64,000 nucleotides of DNA, taken from assembly GCA_001600355.1 (NCBI GenBank), contig BCJU01000002.1, positions 1,488,001 to 1,552,000 on the forward strand. Reading direction: 5' to 3'. Source of the DNA: Meira nashicola (taxonomy: Eukaryota; Basidiomycota; Exobasidiomycetes; Exobasidiales; Brachybasidiaceae). The notes beneath the pieces are model-generated. The model worked only from the letters and a program-made list of their open reading frames with translations. It did no database searches and was not told the origin of the DNA. The position numbers were made by a program, and so were the translations under genes. Shown piece by piece: positions 33,466 through 43,260 of this stretch (position 1 is its first letter; each line of letters starts with the position of its first letter).

Positions 33466-36400
33466 TTAAGCCTGACTGTCAACCTTCATCCAGCCAAAGA
33501 GATTTTCAAGTGCAACAAATCTTCTACCTGATTGAGCAGTATACTTTGTCACGCAACCAAGTAAATTTTGTAGAGCAGTTCTTGTTGGACTTCCGATTAA
33601 CCAACGACTTTGAATAAGTTCGATTTGTTTTGATGCATTAATAGCTACTGGATTTTTACGATCTTCTTTTTCTTCATTTCCTGTGATTGAATTTTGTAAA
33701 ATCGATCTTGCTTTATTCAATGCCTTTTCTCCATCAAACAAAGATTCGAAATAACATAATTGATCGTATAAAGCTTTATCACCATATTGAACCATCACTT
33801 TTCCATGACAGCCAGATACTAGGCAACGTTTTGCAGAAATACCTTGTAAGCGAGTAGCAGTAGAACAATTTGATTCAGTGCATACGTTCCAAGATTGATA
33901 ATATTGACCGATATAACGTCTGATTGTTATTTCCAATTGAACTGCCAAATATGCCATACCCCATTGACGTTCACACTGAGGACAAGCAATTCCTACCGGA
34001 GTCAAAGAATTAGAGGCATCATTCTCACCGGATTTGCTTGATTGCACTAAACCGGGAATTCCCAAAAATCTAACACTTTGATTACATCCTGGACAATTGA
34101 TCATCAAAGGTTCACATTGAGCAAATCGAATCTCATCGGGCGTTTGGCTATCAAGCGTAACGAATTGACGATCATCTGCAGATGAATGAAGAGAAACGGA
34201 TTGATATTTGGACGCATCTAGGCCCAAATGTTCTGCAAGTCTACTTCGATCTGTTCCAACGATTGAATCACATAAACGTTCAACGGGCGGAAGAATTTGC
34301 AGTGAAAGATAATGTTGCATGTCCACCTTTAATTCAGAATCCTTTCTTCGTAGATCGTCAGGATGATATGCACGTTCAGCTTGAGCTGTTTTGGAAGTCG
34401 TTCCTTCCTCTGACGTGCAAAATATGTAAGGGATCACATCTCCCATTCGAACAGTGATACCTTTGGCCTGCATTCGCTTTGCAACTTGAACATGTGGTAA
34501 AGACTTGGCTGATTGTTCGTTATATTCTTCCACCTTTTTAGACAATCTTTTAAAGATGATAAAGTCATCTAAAGCAACATTATCCATATTCTTGGCAATA
34601 GTTTCGAGATATTCATGAATTTGCTCAACGACCAACTCTGTTGCTTGACCTGATAAAATTTGCTCCAATACGTAATTAGAAACATTTTTAGATAATGCGC
34701 AATATTCACGCCTTTTCATATCCAAACCTTTGATCTCTGTGATACGCTTGCCATCATCTTCAACTTTCATAGCGGCATATTTCTTCTTTTGTAATAGCAA
34801 CATACGTTCAAATACAGCATCGATATCGATTTCCAATAAACGATAACGTTCATTTACTGCCTTTTTGAAATCGTTACCGATTCGCTTTGCTTCGTCTAAA
34901 TCTAAGACGTTTGTGTTAATCATAACACTGTCCGTGTCACCGTAAATAACGTCAAGGCCTAAACTTTCTGCCAACTCTTTTGTGGCAGTCAAGACTTCTC
35001 TACCTTTGAATGTCGTCAAAGCAGCTAATGGACGAGCGAAGAAACGACTTCCCTCAAAACCCAAACAACCATACATGGAATTAGCTGTTAGCTTAAGGGC
35101 AAGTTGTTTGATGTTCCATTGTAATTGCTTTGCTGCTCCTGCATTTTTGTCTTTCATCAATCCCTTTACTTGTCTTCTTCTTTGAACCAAAGTGGAAATC
35201 AATCTTGGCAAGACACCTTGACCAACATCACTCGAAGGAATCTCTGGCATTTTATCTACATCATCAGGACGATCGTTGCAGTCCTTTCTGTCCACAGTTG
35301 TGAAATCGATGTTGAATTCTTGAATTAAGGAAGGATACAAGGAATTGAAGTCCATCACAAGAATATACTTATCCCAAAGGCCTTTCTTAGGATCAAAGAC
35401 AAGACCACCCTTGTATTTGTCCTTTTTGCCTACAACACCTTTGCCTTCTCCTTCTTCCTCTTCTTCTTGCTGTTGTTGTAATTGTTGTTGACGTGCAAGT
35501 TGTTCTCTTTCACCCTTGTTGAGTTTATCAGGACAGATGTATTTTTGACGATGGAATTCGTGCAATAAAATGTATTCGTTTCGTTCTGCACGACCACCAT
35601 TCAAGGTTCTTGACCAAGAATTACCGGCCAAATTTGTCAATTGCTTTGTCAATCCAAGAATTTGTACTTTGGATGCCAGTGCCATTTGAAAGAAAGCGTC
35701 AACTTCATTATGACGAACAAAGCTTATCAATCTTTCCGGAGAAGGAGCCAAAGAATCAAAGAAAGAAGCGGTATCGTCTGGATCGATATCTTCTCTTTGA
35801 ACTTTCAAGTGACTTGCGCACATTTCTGTCAAAGACCAAGTTGTGGAAGTGATCATACCCTTTGCCGTATCACTTGCTAAATCACAAATCAATCGGCCAG
35901 AACTGTTACGTAAATTGAATCCTTGTTTGAGCGTTGGCATCTTTTGTCTTCGCAATCTACCGATCCGACTCCAATGATCTGCGCGTAAATCACGCATTCT
36001 ATGAAGAAGGATATCAAGAGTAACACCGCTAAATTCATGACCGACAATCACATCTGGATCCTGTTGTTGAATTTGAGCAAGCAAAGTGTTTAACAACATA
36101 CGTTCATACTTTACCGTCAAAATCTTTGTCTTGCCTGCTTTTGCCTCACGTTCAAAGTTTGGTGGGAACATGTCTCCCAACGGTCGTACGACAGAGAAAA
36201 GACTGCTTTGCATATCTTCAGGCGGAGTAGGGTCTTCGATTTGAACGTCTTTCCATGTTCTCGCTGCTGCTGCTACAATTTCACGTTTGTTTTCCTTGTG
36301 ATTGACTACAGTTCTGATTGACAAGCTCATCACGGTCAATGGCGGCACTTCTCGTGGTGCATTTTGGTCTGTATCAGCGAATGGCTTGACGAACTTTGCA

Positions 36401-38199
36401 TCATCAACGCTCAATTCTATCTTGCACCAACTCAAAGGAGTAGAACCTGTATCACGGATATCCACACTTTCAACGTCAAGCCAACAAGGACCCATGATGC
36501 GACGTTTGACTACGAAAAGCTCGAATGCGCTTGTGTTTGCACCAAAGATTCGTGAAAATGTTTTACCCTTCAGGTCTAAAGGTAATTGTGGTTCATCAAA
36601 ACCATATTTCACCTTGAGATAATTACCTTCTGCGGGAACGTCTGGAATTTCAAATGCATATTTGCGAGGTACCCATTTGGACAAGAAAGATTTGATACCA
36701 AACTTGCTGCGAATTTCGTCAAATTCATCATACAAATCATCTTCTGTTTGACCTTCTTTAGGCAAAAGGTATACGCAACGCTCGACGCCCTCAACTTGAA
36801 GACAGGCGCTGACAAATTTGCCGCTCTTTTGGTCTTTCACTTTACCGATCAAGTAGATTATACCTTGTTGTTCTGTATAATCGGTCCAAAAGAATCGCAC
36901 ATGACGACTATCAGGCTCGTATGGACTGACTTTCGATGTTGAAGAAAGGGATGATGCACCTGATTTGACATCAGCAGAACTTGCAGATGCGTCTTCTACG
37001 TTTGTCAATTTGGCTCCAATAGATTTCCAAGTATCTTTGAGTACTGCAACAGGTTTAATCTGTTCAGTTGATGAAGGTGATGTGGATGCGAGAGGTTTGA
37101 CTTCTTCTTGTTCTTCTTTAACTTTGATAGGGGTTGCTTCGGCTGGCTTTGAGCGAACGCTACTTGCATTTACGCGAACTGTGTGTCCGTTAGACGAGGC
37201 TGCTGCATTTGGTGCACGAATCGAAAATCCTAGCTCACCTTCATCATCGTCCATATCGATATCGTCATCAAGAGCGGCTAGTAAAGCAGGATCGATTCGA
37301 GATGGTGATCTGGATCTTCTATGGTGTGAATCTTGTTCATTATCATCTTGGATGCCCATACTTCCGATCCTTTTCGAAGCTGAACGTACTCTCTTTGCAT
37401 TAGGTATATCACCGTCATCGCTCAAATCATCCTTGCCTCGAGACCATGGAGGAGTATCGCTTCCAGTGATGTGTACTTCAGGTTGAAGACCGTCTGATGG
37501 TGGATCTAATGGATCACTGCTCGGAGGACTTACTGGACTGTGACGTAATCGTGTGAATGAAGGTGCTTCGATTTCCTGTTTACGCTTACGAATTTGGGGA
37601 GCAACAGCGGAGAAGCGATTTTTGGGAGTAGGACTTTCGAAGTCAAGACTATTGTTATCCCCTAATCCACCCATTAGACGTTTCATGAAATCATCCTCCT
37701 TTTCTGCTTTGACAGCGGGTCGATATGCATCCATTGTTGCGTTGACGATGCGTGAATGTGTTAATGGTACGCCTCCTTCATTTCGTTTTGCGTACATGGA
37801 TGGCATTCCGGTTTTATTTGCTGTTGGCAAGCGATCTTTCTTTGTTGTTGTTCCACGCTTCTTCTTTTTCTTACGTCCTGTACGTTCGTAATATTCATTT
37901 TCATCTTCGCTATCTTCATCATTTTCACCATGTTGATGTGCTTGTTGATTCCATTCGTCACGTCCGTCATCCACGTAACCTGATCCATCATCATCTTCAA
38001 TAAAATCATCGTTCATCATTCTTCCACGTACGATGGATTTGTATTCATCTTCTGATACTTCATCGTAAATGTCATTCTCAGATTCTGATCCTGATCCTGA
38101 ATTGTGTTTATGTTTTGAAACACCTGCTCCCGTTCCTCCTTCACGTCTTGCTTTTAAAGCTGCCAAGGCGTTCTGCCTCTTAAATCTAGCACTACTCAT
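33466..38199 (-). CDS. POL1: DNA polymerase alpha catalytic subunit
   Basis: Catalytic subunit of the polymerase alpha-primase complex, which starts every Okazaki fragment. The 1577-aa length is normal for the family. It has an acidic, disordered N-terminus with the early LAALKARREGG segment, an exonuclease-like domain lacking proofreading function in this family, and a family B polymerase core: motif A DFNSLYPSL at 950-958, motif B KLTANSMYGCLGF, motif C YGDTDS at 1086-1091 with metal-binding D1088 and D1090. The C-terminal zinc region begins with CPGC (C1369, C1372), then CPQC and further Cys pairs, which bind the B subunit. An unusual Gln/Glu tract (LARQQQLQQQQEEEEEGEG) interrupts the region just before motif A. 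No intron is seen. Its promoter contains three MluI boxes. Confidence 0.97.
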   Translation of the reverse strand: MSSARFKRQNALAALKARREGGTGAGVSKHKHNSGSGSESENDIYDEVSEDEYKSIVRGRMMNDDFIEDDDGSGYVDDGRDEWNQQAHQHGENDEDSEDENEYYERTGRKKKKKRGTTTKKDRLPTANKTGMPSMYAKRNEGGVPLTHSRIVNATMDAYRPAVKAEKEDDFMKRLMGGLGDNNSLDFESPTPKNRFSAVAPQIRKRKQEIEAPSFTRLRHSPVSPPSSDPLDPPSDGLQPEVHITGSDTPPWSRGKDDLSDDGDIPNAKRVRSASKRIGSMGIQDDNEQDSHHRRSRSPSRIDPALLAALDDDIDMDDDEGELGFSIRAPNAAASSNGHTVRVNASSVRSKPAEATPIKVKEEQEEVKPLASTSPSSTEQIKPVAVLKDTWKSIGAKLTNVEDASASSADVKSGASSLSSTSKVSPYEPDSRHVRFFWTDYTEQQGIIYLIGKVKDQKSGKFVSACLQVEGVERCVYLLPKEGQTEDDLYDEFDEIRSKFGIKSFLSKWVPRKYAFEIPDVPAEGNYLKVKYGFDEPQLPLDLKGKTFSRIFGANTSAFELFVVKRRIMGPCWLDVESVDIRDTGSTPLSWCKIELSVDDAKFVKPFADTDQNAPREVPPLTVMSLSIRTVVNHKENKREIVAAAARTWKDVQIEDPTPPEDMQSSLFSVVRPLGDMFPPNFEREAKAGKTKILTVKYERMLLNTLLAQIQQQDPDVIVGHEFSGVTLDILLHRMRDLRADHWSRIGRLRRQKMPTLKQGFNLRNSSGRLICDLASDTAKGMITSTTWSLTEMCASHLKVQREDIDPDDTASFFDSLAPSPERLISFVRHNEVDAFFQMALASKVQILGLTKQLTNLAGNSWSRTLNGGRAERNEYILLHEFHRQKYICPDKLNKGEREQLARQQQLQQQQEEEEEGEGKGVVGKKDKYKGGLVFDPKKGLWDKYILVMDFNSLYPSLIQEFNIDFTTVDRKDCNDRPDDVDKMPEIPSSDVGQGVLPRLISTLVQRRRQVKGLMKDKNAGAAKQLQWNIKQLALKLTANSMYGCLGFEGSRFFARPLAALTTFKGREVLTATKELAESLGLDVIYGDTDSVMINTNVLDLDEAKRIGNDFKKAVNERYRLLEIDIDAVFERMLLLQKKKYAAMKVEDDGKRITEIKGLDMKRREYCALSKNVSNYVLEQILSGQATELVVEQIHEYLETIAKNMDNVALDDFIIFKRLSKKVEEYNEQSAKSLPHVQVAKRMQAKGITVRMGDVIPYIFCTSEEGTTSKTAQAERAYHPDDLRRKDSELKVDMQHYLSLQILPPVERLCDSIVGTDRSRLAEHLGLDASKYQSVSLHSSADDRQFVTLDSQTPDEIRFAQCEPLMINCPGCNQSVRFLGIPGLVQSSKSGENDASNSLTPVGIACPQCERQWGMAYLAVQLEITIRRYIGQYYQSWNVCTESNCSTATRLQGISAKRCLVSGCHGKVMVQYGDKALYDQLCYFESLFDGEKALNKARSILQNSITGNEEKEDRKNPVAINASKQIELIQSRWLIGSPTRTALQNLLGCVTKYTAQSGRRFVALENLFGWMKVDSQA

Positions 38200-38797
38200 T
38201 GTGAGTTCTGAATCACAAAGGGAAGAGCTTTCTTTTGAAGAAAGATGAACGAATTAGGGAAATGATGTAAAGGTGAAAAGAACAAAGACAATTATTGATG
38301 GTTCTTTTTGAGAACGCGTTATTCCTCAAGCCCTATACGCGAAATTCCAATCATTTACTGCCGGGTATAATTGCATGCATTTAAAGAAACGCGTTCTACA
38401 TAAAAGCCGTGTTAATTGGCCAAAGGGAAATTTAGCATCCTTGTTGGTCTCCGCGTTTTAAACGCGTCTCTAAGTCAAATTACGTGAAGCTCATCGTGAC
38501 ACGTTTGTTAAAAGGCTTAAAAATGCATTCGTACACGCTACGAGGTGCGGGAGGGGCGTAAATTAGTGTTGCTTTGCAAAATTCTCTCGCTACATTTGCC
38601 TAATTATTATTAACCTTGTTCTTCTCACATCATCAAACAGGCAGCCGTATTTATCTGAATGGAAGGTTAATTATAGTTTGCTTTCAACAATATCTATTCA
38701 AGCTTTCCTTCATATTAGCAATCTGATCCAATTGAACATCATTCATGCAGCACGCCGGAAAGCGTGTTCGCATTTCGGTTTCCGGTATTTACGATCT
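38200..38797. promoter_or_regulatory. Divergent POL1/PNK promoter
   Basis: This stretch of about 600 bp lies between divergent POL1 and polynucleotide kinase genes. It carries ACGCGT at 38314-38319, 38389-38394 and 38462-38467, plus an SCB/E2F-like ACGCGAAA at about 38337-38344. Yeast POL1 is a classical MBF target through ACGCGT boxes (established). Confidence 0.6.
38314..38467. promoter_or_regulatory. Cluster of three MluI cell-cycle boxes (ACGCGT)
   Basis: Three perfect ACGCGT hexamers fall within 154 bp, about 115-270 bp upstream of the POL1 start. ACGCGAAA lies between the first two. This density is far above that in the surrounding DNA. They are likely MBF-type sites for G1/S expression of POL1, possibly shared with the divergent repair gene. 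Confidence 0.6.
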
Positions 38798-40264
38798 ATG
38801 ACAAAAGGAGCGGAAAAGATGACGGAAAGTAAAGGAAATGGATATCGCGTGATCGCTTCTGCTAAACGTACACCATCTTTAGAAGTTGAAAAAGACTCTA
38901 AAGGGGATCCTCAATCTGCAAATAAACGAACAAAGGTAGAAGGGAAAAACCCTACTTCCGCTCAACTTGCTCCAATCTTTCGTAGAAGAAATGAAGCATC
39001 AACATCTTCTACAACTTCTTCACTGGCCTTCAAATGGAAAAAACCTTTGGGAGCACAGGAAACTTGCTTAGTTGCAGAGTATGGCAATCCATTTGAACGT
39101 GAACTAGAATCAAGACAAAAGTCAGACAAAGTTGGAAAGGTGAAAGTAGCCTGTTTCGATTTAGACGGTTGTCTTGTAAAGCCAAAAGGAGGAAAAACAT
39201 GGCCATCTTCTACAGACGTTTTTGATTATGAACAAGCTTTTAGAGGTACATTTGAACGTGTAAAACAAGAATATGAAAGTGGATCATGTATAGCAATAAT
39301 AACCAATCAAGATCAAAGTAACGCAAACGCAAAGAAGCTACAAACATGGAAGGTAAAAATTGCAAATATTGCACGTGTGATTGATTGTCCGATGATCATA
39401 TTTGCTGCTATTTCAAAAGATGGATTCAGAAAACCTGGCAGATTAATGTGGGATCATGGAATCGTTCAATTATATGTAGAAGCAGGTGGAAATGCAAAGG
39501 ATATTGATGTAGACCCTTCAGTTCCTATTACTGAACAAATTTCATTCTTCGTTGGGGACGCAGCTGGAAGAGTAGGCGATCATGCTGATACCGATCGCAA
39601 ATGGGCAATGAATGTCGGAATTCCATTTTATACGCCAGAAGAATACTTTCTTTCGGAAAAGCCAAAAGCTTACGAATTGAAAGGTTGGCGTCCAGTTCTT
39701 CATGATGCAAATGATGAAAGAGGAATTTTACCCTCAAACTTTTTCAGTCATTCTTCTACAAATTCAGATCAAATCGATCTTGTTCTCTTTGTTGGTCCAC
39801 CAGCAGCGGGAAAGACTAGCTTCTTTCGTCAACATTTCGCCAATCGTGATTATGTTTGGATTAATCAGGATACACTTAAAACTGCTGCTAAATGTCAAAC
39901 TGAAGTACGTAAGAGCTTGGAAGCTGGTAAATCAGTCGTGGTTGATAATACAAACAGAAACGTTACAACGAGATCGCACTATATAGAGATCGCAGAAGAA
40001 TTGGGCAACGTTCAAGTTCGATGTGTATTCTTTGATGTATCGGAAGAACTCTGTTGGCATAATAACCTTTTCCGAGTTCGTGCCGGATTACAGCCCATTG
40101 ACGAACCAAGACAATTATTGCCCAAGCTGGCAATCTCTAGCTATTTCAAGGGTCTCGAGATACCCAAGAAAGAAGAAGGCTTTAATGCAGATATTGTCGT
40201 TGTAGAATGGGCTTTCAAAGGTGGAGAAGAGGCAAAACAAAGATGGTTAAAGCAATGGGAATAA
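38798..40264 (+). CDS. PNK1: Polynucleotide 5'-kinase / 3'-phosphatase (DNA repair)
   Basis: The enzyme repairs broken DNA ends by removing 3'-phosphates and adding 5'-phosphates. The open frame starts at a TTG (38678); the first in-frame ATG is 38798 (488 aa), with another at 38819. No FHA domain is present, as in fission yeast Pnk1. The phosphatase domain begins with FDLDGCL: nucleophile D121 and general acid D123 are present, but position 125 is Cys where PNKP usually has Thr. It continues through a KPGRLMWDH loop and FVGDAAGR. The kinase domain has a P-loop GPPAAGKTS at 333-341, DNTNRN, and a late basic helix. A disordered basic N-terminus of about 100 residues precedes it. An upstream exon in place of the ATG at 38798 cannot be excluded. 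Confidence 0.9.
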   Translation: MTKGAEKMTESKGNGYRVIASAKRTPSLEVEKDSKGDPQSANKRTKVEGKNPTSAQLAPIFRRRNEASTSSTTSSLAFKWKKPLGAQETCLVAEYGNPFERELESRQKSDKVGKVKVACFDLDGCLVKPKGGKTWPSSTDVFDYEQAFRGTFERVKQEYESGSCIAIITNQDQSNANAKKLQTWKVKIANIARVIDCPMIIFAAISKDGFRKPGRLMWDHGIVQLYVEAGGNAKDIDVDPSVPITEQISFFVGDAAGRVGDHADTDRKWAMNVGIPFYTPEEYFLSEKPKAYELKGWRPVLHDANDERGILPSNFFSHSSTNSDQIDLVLFVGPPAAGKTSFFRQHFANRDYVWINQDTLKTAAKCQTEVRKSLEAGKSVVVDNTNRNVTTRSHYIEIAEELGNVQVRCVFFDVSEELCWHNNLFRVRAGLQPIDEPRQLLPKLAISSYFKGLEIPKKEEGFNADIVVVEWAFKGGEEAKQRWLKQWE

Positions 40265-40329
40265 ATATTGATTGTAAAGATAGTACAAGTTGTAAAATAC
40301 ATAAGCCTTTCATTGGCACATAGAGTTGT

Positions 40330-41490
40330 TTAATCTATCCTCTTCATTTCAATCTCTTCGTGTCCATGACCTCCATTTCTATAATTCTCCTTACTATTTT
40401 TATGTACCTCTTCGTCATCTTGATCTTCATCGTCAAAGAGTACGTGTGGTGCAGAGCGAGAATTGGACGTACGATGCTGAGATCGCTTTGTCTGTTCATC
40501 ATCTGTCGAACTTAATAATCTTGCTTCCTCTTCATTGTTTCCGTTTCGATTTCGAGCACGTTCAGTATCTGTATTTTCATTCAAGCCCGATTGGAATCCA
40601 GATTTCATTTCTCTACGAATCGATAAAGCTTCTGCCCATACGACCGTTGCTCCAATGTGTCCTGCCATTACCATCCAATAGAATAAGCTTGTAGGAAAAG
40701 ATCGAGTGTAGAACCATGTAAGGAAGAGATGAATGACGTGAAGAGTGATTGTGTGATCTAAAATATGGGTCGGCCTTCTGATCAAGATCGACAGTAAGAA
40801 CACATCAACAGCACCTGCCAAAGCCCACGCAATCACGATGATCCAACCTCTAGAAGAATCTTGTGCAAATATGGACCACCAGCCTTGATTGGCATAAAAC
40901 GCTCTTTGTTTCTCACCAACTTTCGTATTTGCATCACTCGCCAATTTAGCTTCCATTATCAATCTTTCTGCAGCTGCTTTTTCCAAAATACTTCCTGCGC
41001 CTAATCGTTTACCTTCCCATGCAATTTCACCGACATCTTGAATTTTAATAAATTTATTTTCTTGACTATGCAAAAAAGCTTCATATTCCCACCAAAATCT
41101 TGTTCCTGTTCTATCTTTATCTGAATCGCTCGTTTGCAAGTTTGAATCACGTAAAAAGTCAATATCATGTTGATTCGCCTTTACTTTGTATTTATTCCAA
41201 GGCCAAGGTCTACCTCCGTCTAAGATCGGATCGCCAGCAATTTCACGCCAATCCAATACCATTGAGAGTGAAGTTGGCCCACCTTGAAAGTTCAAAGCTA
41301 ATTTATTGAACGATAATAAACCTAATAGAGGTGGAATGATGAAAGATAAAGCGAGATAGTGTAAAGCTTGTAATGATAAAATTTGCGATACGATTCGAAC
41401 TGCATCGAAGCCTTGCATAGGACCAGATAATGCCTGCCATCGCACATCTCTCACACCAGATGGCATGCCTAAATGCAAAGTCGGCCGCAT
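40330..41490 (-). CDS. SYS1: Golgi membrane protein Sys1 with enlarged loop and acidic tail
   Basis: Sys1 is a four-helix Golgi protein that recruits the Arl3/ARFRP1 GTPase, setting up golgin recruitment at the trans-Golgi. The 386 aa are roughly twice the usual core. Helix 1 is at about 32-60 (DAVRIVSQILSLQALHYL). A long charged loop follows (about 61-213), starting with the fungal MVLDWREIAGDP motif. Helices 2-4 are at about 214-236, 243-262 and 268-290 and include the diagnostic ILDHTITLHVIHLFLTWFYT and SFPTSLFYWMVM. A cytosolic tail of nearly 100 residues is acidic (DDEDQDDEEV). The ATG at 41490 opens the frame. It is convergent with the PNK gene, leaving 65 bp between stops. Confidence 0.9.
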   Translation of the reverse strand: MRPTLHLGMPSGVRDVRWQALSGPMQGFDAVRIVSQILSLQALHYLALSFIIPPLLGLLSFNKLALNFQGGPTSLSMVLDWREIAGDPILDGGRPWPWNKYKVKANQHDIDFLRDSNLQTSDSDKDRTGTRFWWEYEAFLHSQENKFIKIQDVGEIAWEGKRLGAGSILEKAAAERLIMEAKLASDANTKVGEKQRAFYANQGWWSIFAQDSSRGWIIVIAWALAGAVDVFLLSILIRRPTHILDHTITLHVIHLFLTWFYTRSFPTSLFYWMVMAGHIGATVVWAEALSIRREMKSGFQSGLNENTDTERARNRNGNNEEEARLLSSTDDEQTKRSQHRTSNSRSAPHVLFDDEDQDDEEVHKNSKENYRNGGHGHEEIEMKRID

Positions 41491-42009
41491 TATTTATATT
41501 CTCGACATGGTAGAAAAAGCAATACGAATGCTTGTGTTTCTTTGTGTTGTTTAAATCTACGCTACACGCACGCACCCTGCCTAGATCTACAAAGGCTTGG
41601 CGTCAGCGCCGGCGCAGCACTCGCTCCTTACTGGCAATTGCTCAGAAATGGTATAGTGTCGCGGGGGAGCCTTTCTTCCACTTCGACATAATATACATAG
41701 AACACAAACAAGTCTTTCAATATACTTGATATTTATACAACCTACTAACACTTTCCTGAATATTTCCTTCAACAAGATTGAGATATTGACTTATTGTCAT
41801 TTTTGGCGTATATGCCAGCTTTTCATACATGGATGAGTGTGGATGCTCGTATAGGTAATATGGTGCGAGTATGTAAATGTATGTAGATAAACTGTGAACG
41901 GCGAGGAAAACAGCTATGAGATCGATATGCAATGATAAAGAGAGAGCGCTAAAAGACAGAAACACAAAATTAACAAAAGACAAAAAGACTGTTTAAACAA
42001 TCATTTTGT
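41491..42009. other. Intergenic between eS4 and SYS1
   Basis: No gene is supported. It holds the eS4 3' end and the SYS1 promoter (both genes are on the minus strand). A perfect 10-bp GC palindrome GCGCCGGCGC lies at 41606-41615, about 115 bp upstream of SYS1. Confidence 0.5.
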
Positions 42010-43260
42010 TTATGCGTTTTGTGCTTCACGTTGACGACGACGGTTGTCACGTTCTTCAGCGATTGTAAGTTTGATACCACCTCCCTTTGGCATAGAGATC
42101 CATGGCTTACCACCTTCACCAATGACGAAAATGTTGTTCAAACGAGTAGAGAATTGACGGCCCAAAGTGTCTTGAACATGGACAATGTCAAATCCACCAG
42201 GGTGACGTTCACGACCGACGATAACACCAGCACGACCTTGGTTACGACCACCAGTGACCATGACGTTTGATCCTGTGTCCATGTGAGTGAATTCGAGTAA
42301 CTTTTGGTTTTCCAAGTCGAAACGAACAGTGTCGTTGACGCGGATCAATGGGTCAGGGTAACGGATGGTACGGCCATCGTGTGTGACGACTTGTGGAACA
42401 CCCTTGGCACCCAATTGAACCTTCTTGACCTTGAGCAATTTGTATGAAGCTTCTTCAGCAGTGATACGGTGAACAACGAATCTTCCTTTGGCATCGTACA
42501 AGATACGGAAGTGTTCACCACTCTTTTCGATGGAAACGACGTCCATGAAACCGGTTGGGTATGCGTTTTCAGTGCGAACCTTACCGTCAACTTTGATCAA
42601 TCTTTGTTGAACGATGGTGGTAACTTCACGTCCTGTCAAGGCGTACTTGAGACGGTTGCGCAACAAGACGACCAATGGCAAAGATTCACGCAATTTGTGA
42701 GGACCGGGGGCTGGGCGGGGAGCGTAGGTACCTGACAATTTGTCGAGCATCCATGAGGATGGGGCGGCCAAGCGCTTCAAATGTTTCCTGGGTCCACGAA
42801 CCTAATCGAATGGGAAAAGAATGAGAGAATGGATGTTAGTATACAAAGTTGGAGGAAGAGTCGAGTTGGGTAGATTTGGCAGTGCTTCAAGGTCGAAGAT
42901 GGACGATCAGTGGGAAAGCTGGTATGTGTGTTGCTTCGTAGAGCGAGGTATCGCCATTTGTTTGGGATTTCCAATGTTGCGAGGTGCGGAAATTCTTGTA
43001 TACGAATATACAAAGTTTTTCTTGACATATTTCAAAGTCGTTTCTGCAAACATGATCGAGGCAGTCGTATGCTGATTGAAAATTGCGATTGGTATTCCAC
43101 TTTACTTTGTGTCGATATCCATATCGTACTGTGAGATTATCTTTTTCATCCCCATCATCGTCATAATTCTCAACACAATTCCCGTAGCTTCCCCTCTGTC
43201 GATTGAAAGTGCACTGCCAATGTCAAATTAAACCTAGACTCAGAATGTGAAACTTACCAT
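42010..43260 (-). CDS. RPS4: 40S ribosomal protein eS4 (S4e), two exons, first exon ATG only
   Basis: Small ribosomal subunit protein. The second exon (42801-42010) encodes everything after the start Met: [20 protein letters not shown] to the end. The upstream match to the universal N-terminus M(A/V)RGPKKHL requires a start just before the acceptor TTAG at 42802. The sequence AGAATG|GTAAGT at 43260-43258 supplies exactly ATG plus a perfect donor. The intron is therefore 42802-43257 (456 bp), and the protein is 264 aa, the normal size. S4 and KOW domains are visible ([27 protein letters not shown]). Codon use is that of a highly expressed gene. The exon-1 placement is an inference, but a strong one. 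Confidence 0.94.

Noticed and set aside
36965..37486. 173-aa plus-strand frame inside POL1
   Set aside because: It is an antisense shadow of the POL1 N-terminal coding region.
38678..38797. Open frame upstream of the PNK ATG
   Set aside because: It has no ATG (it opens at TTG), so it is treated as leader, although an upstream exon cannot be fully excluded.
40326..40694. 122-aa frame on the plus strand after the PNK gene
   Set aside because: It is the reverse shadow of the Sys1 C-terminal coding sequence.
42802..43257. Box C/D snoRNA inside the eS4 intron
   Set aside because: A C-box-like GATGATG exists on the minus strand, but the nearest downstream CTGA is about 250 bases away and no terminal stem is visible. 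It was not called without a covariance search.
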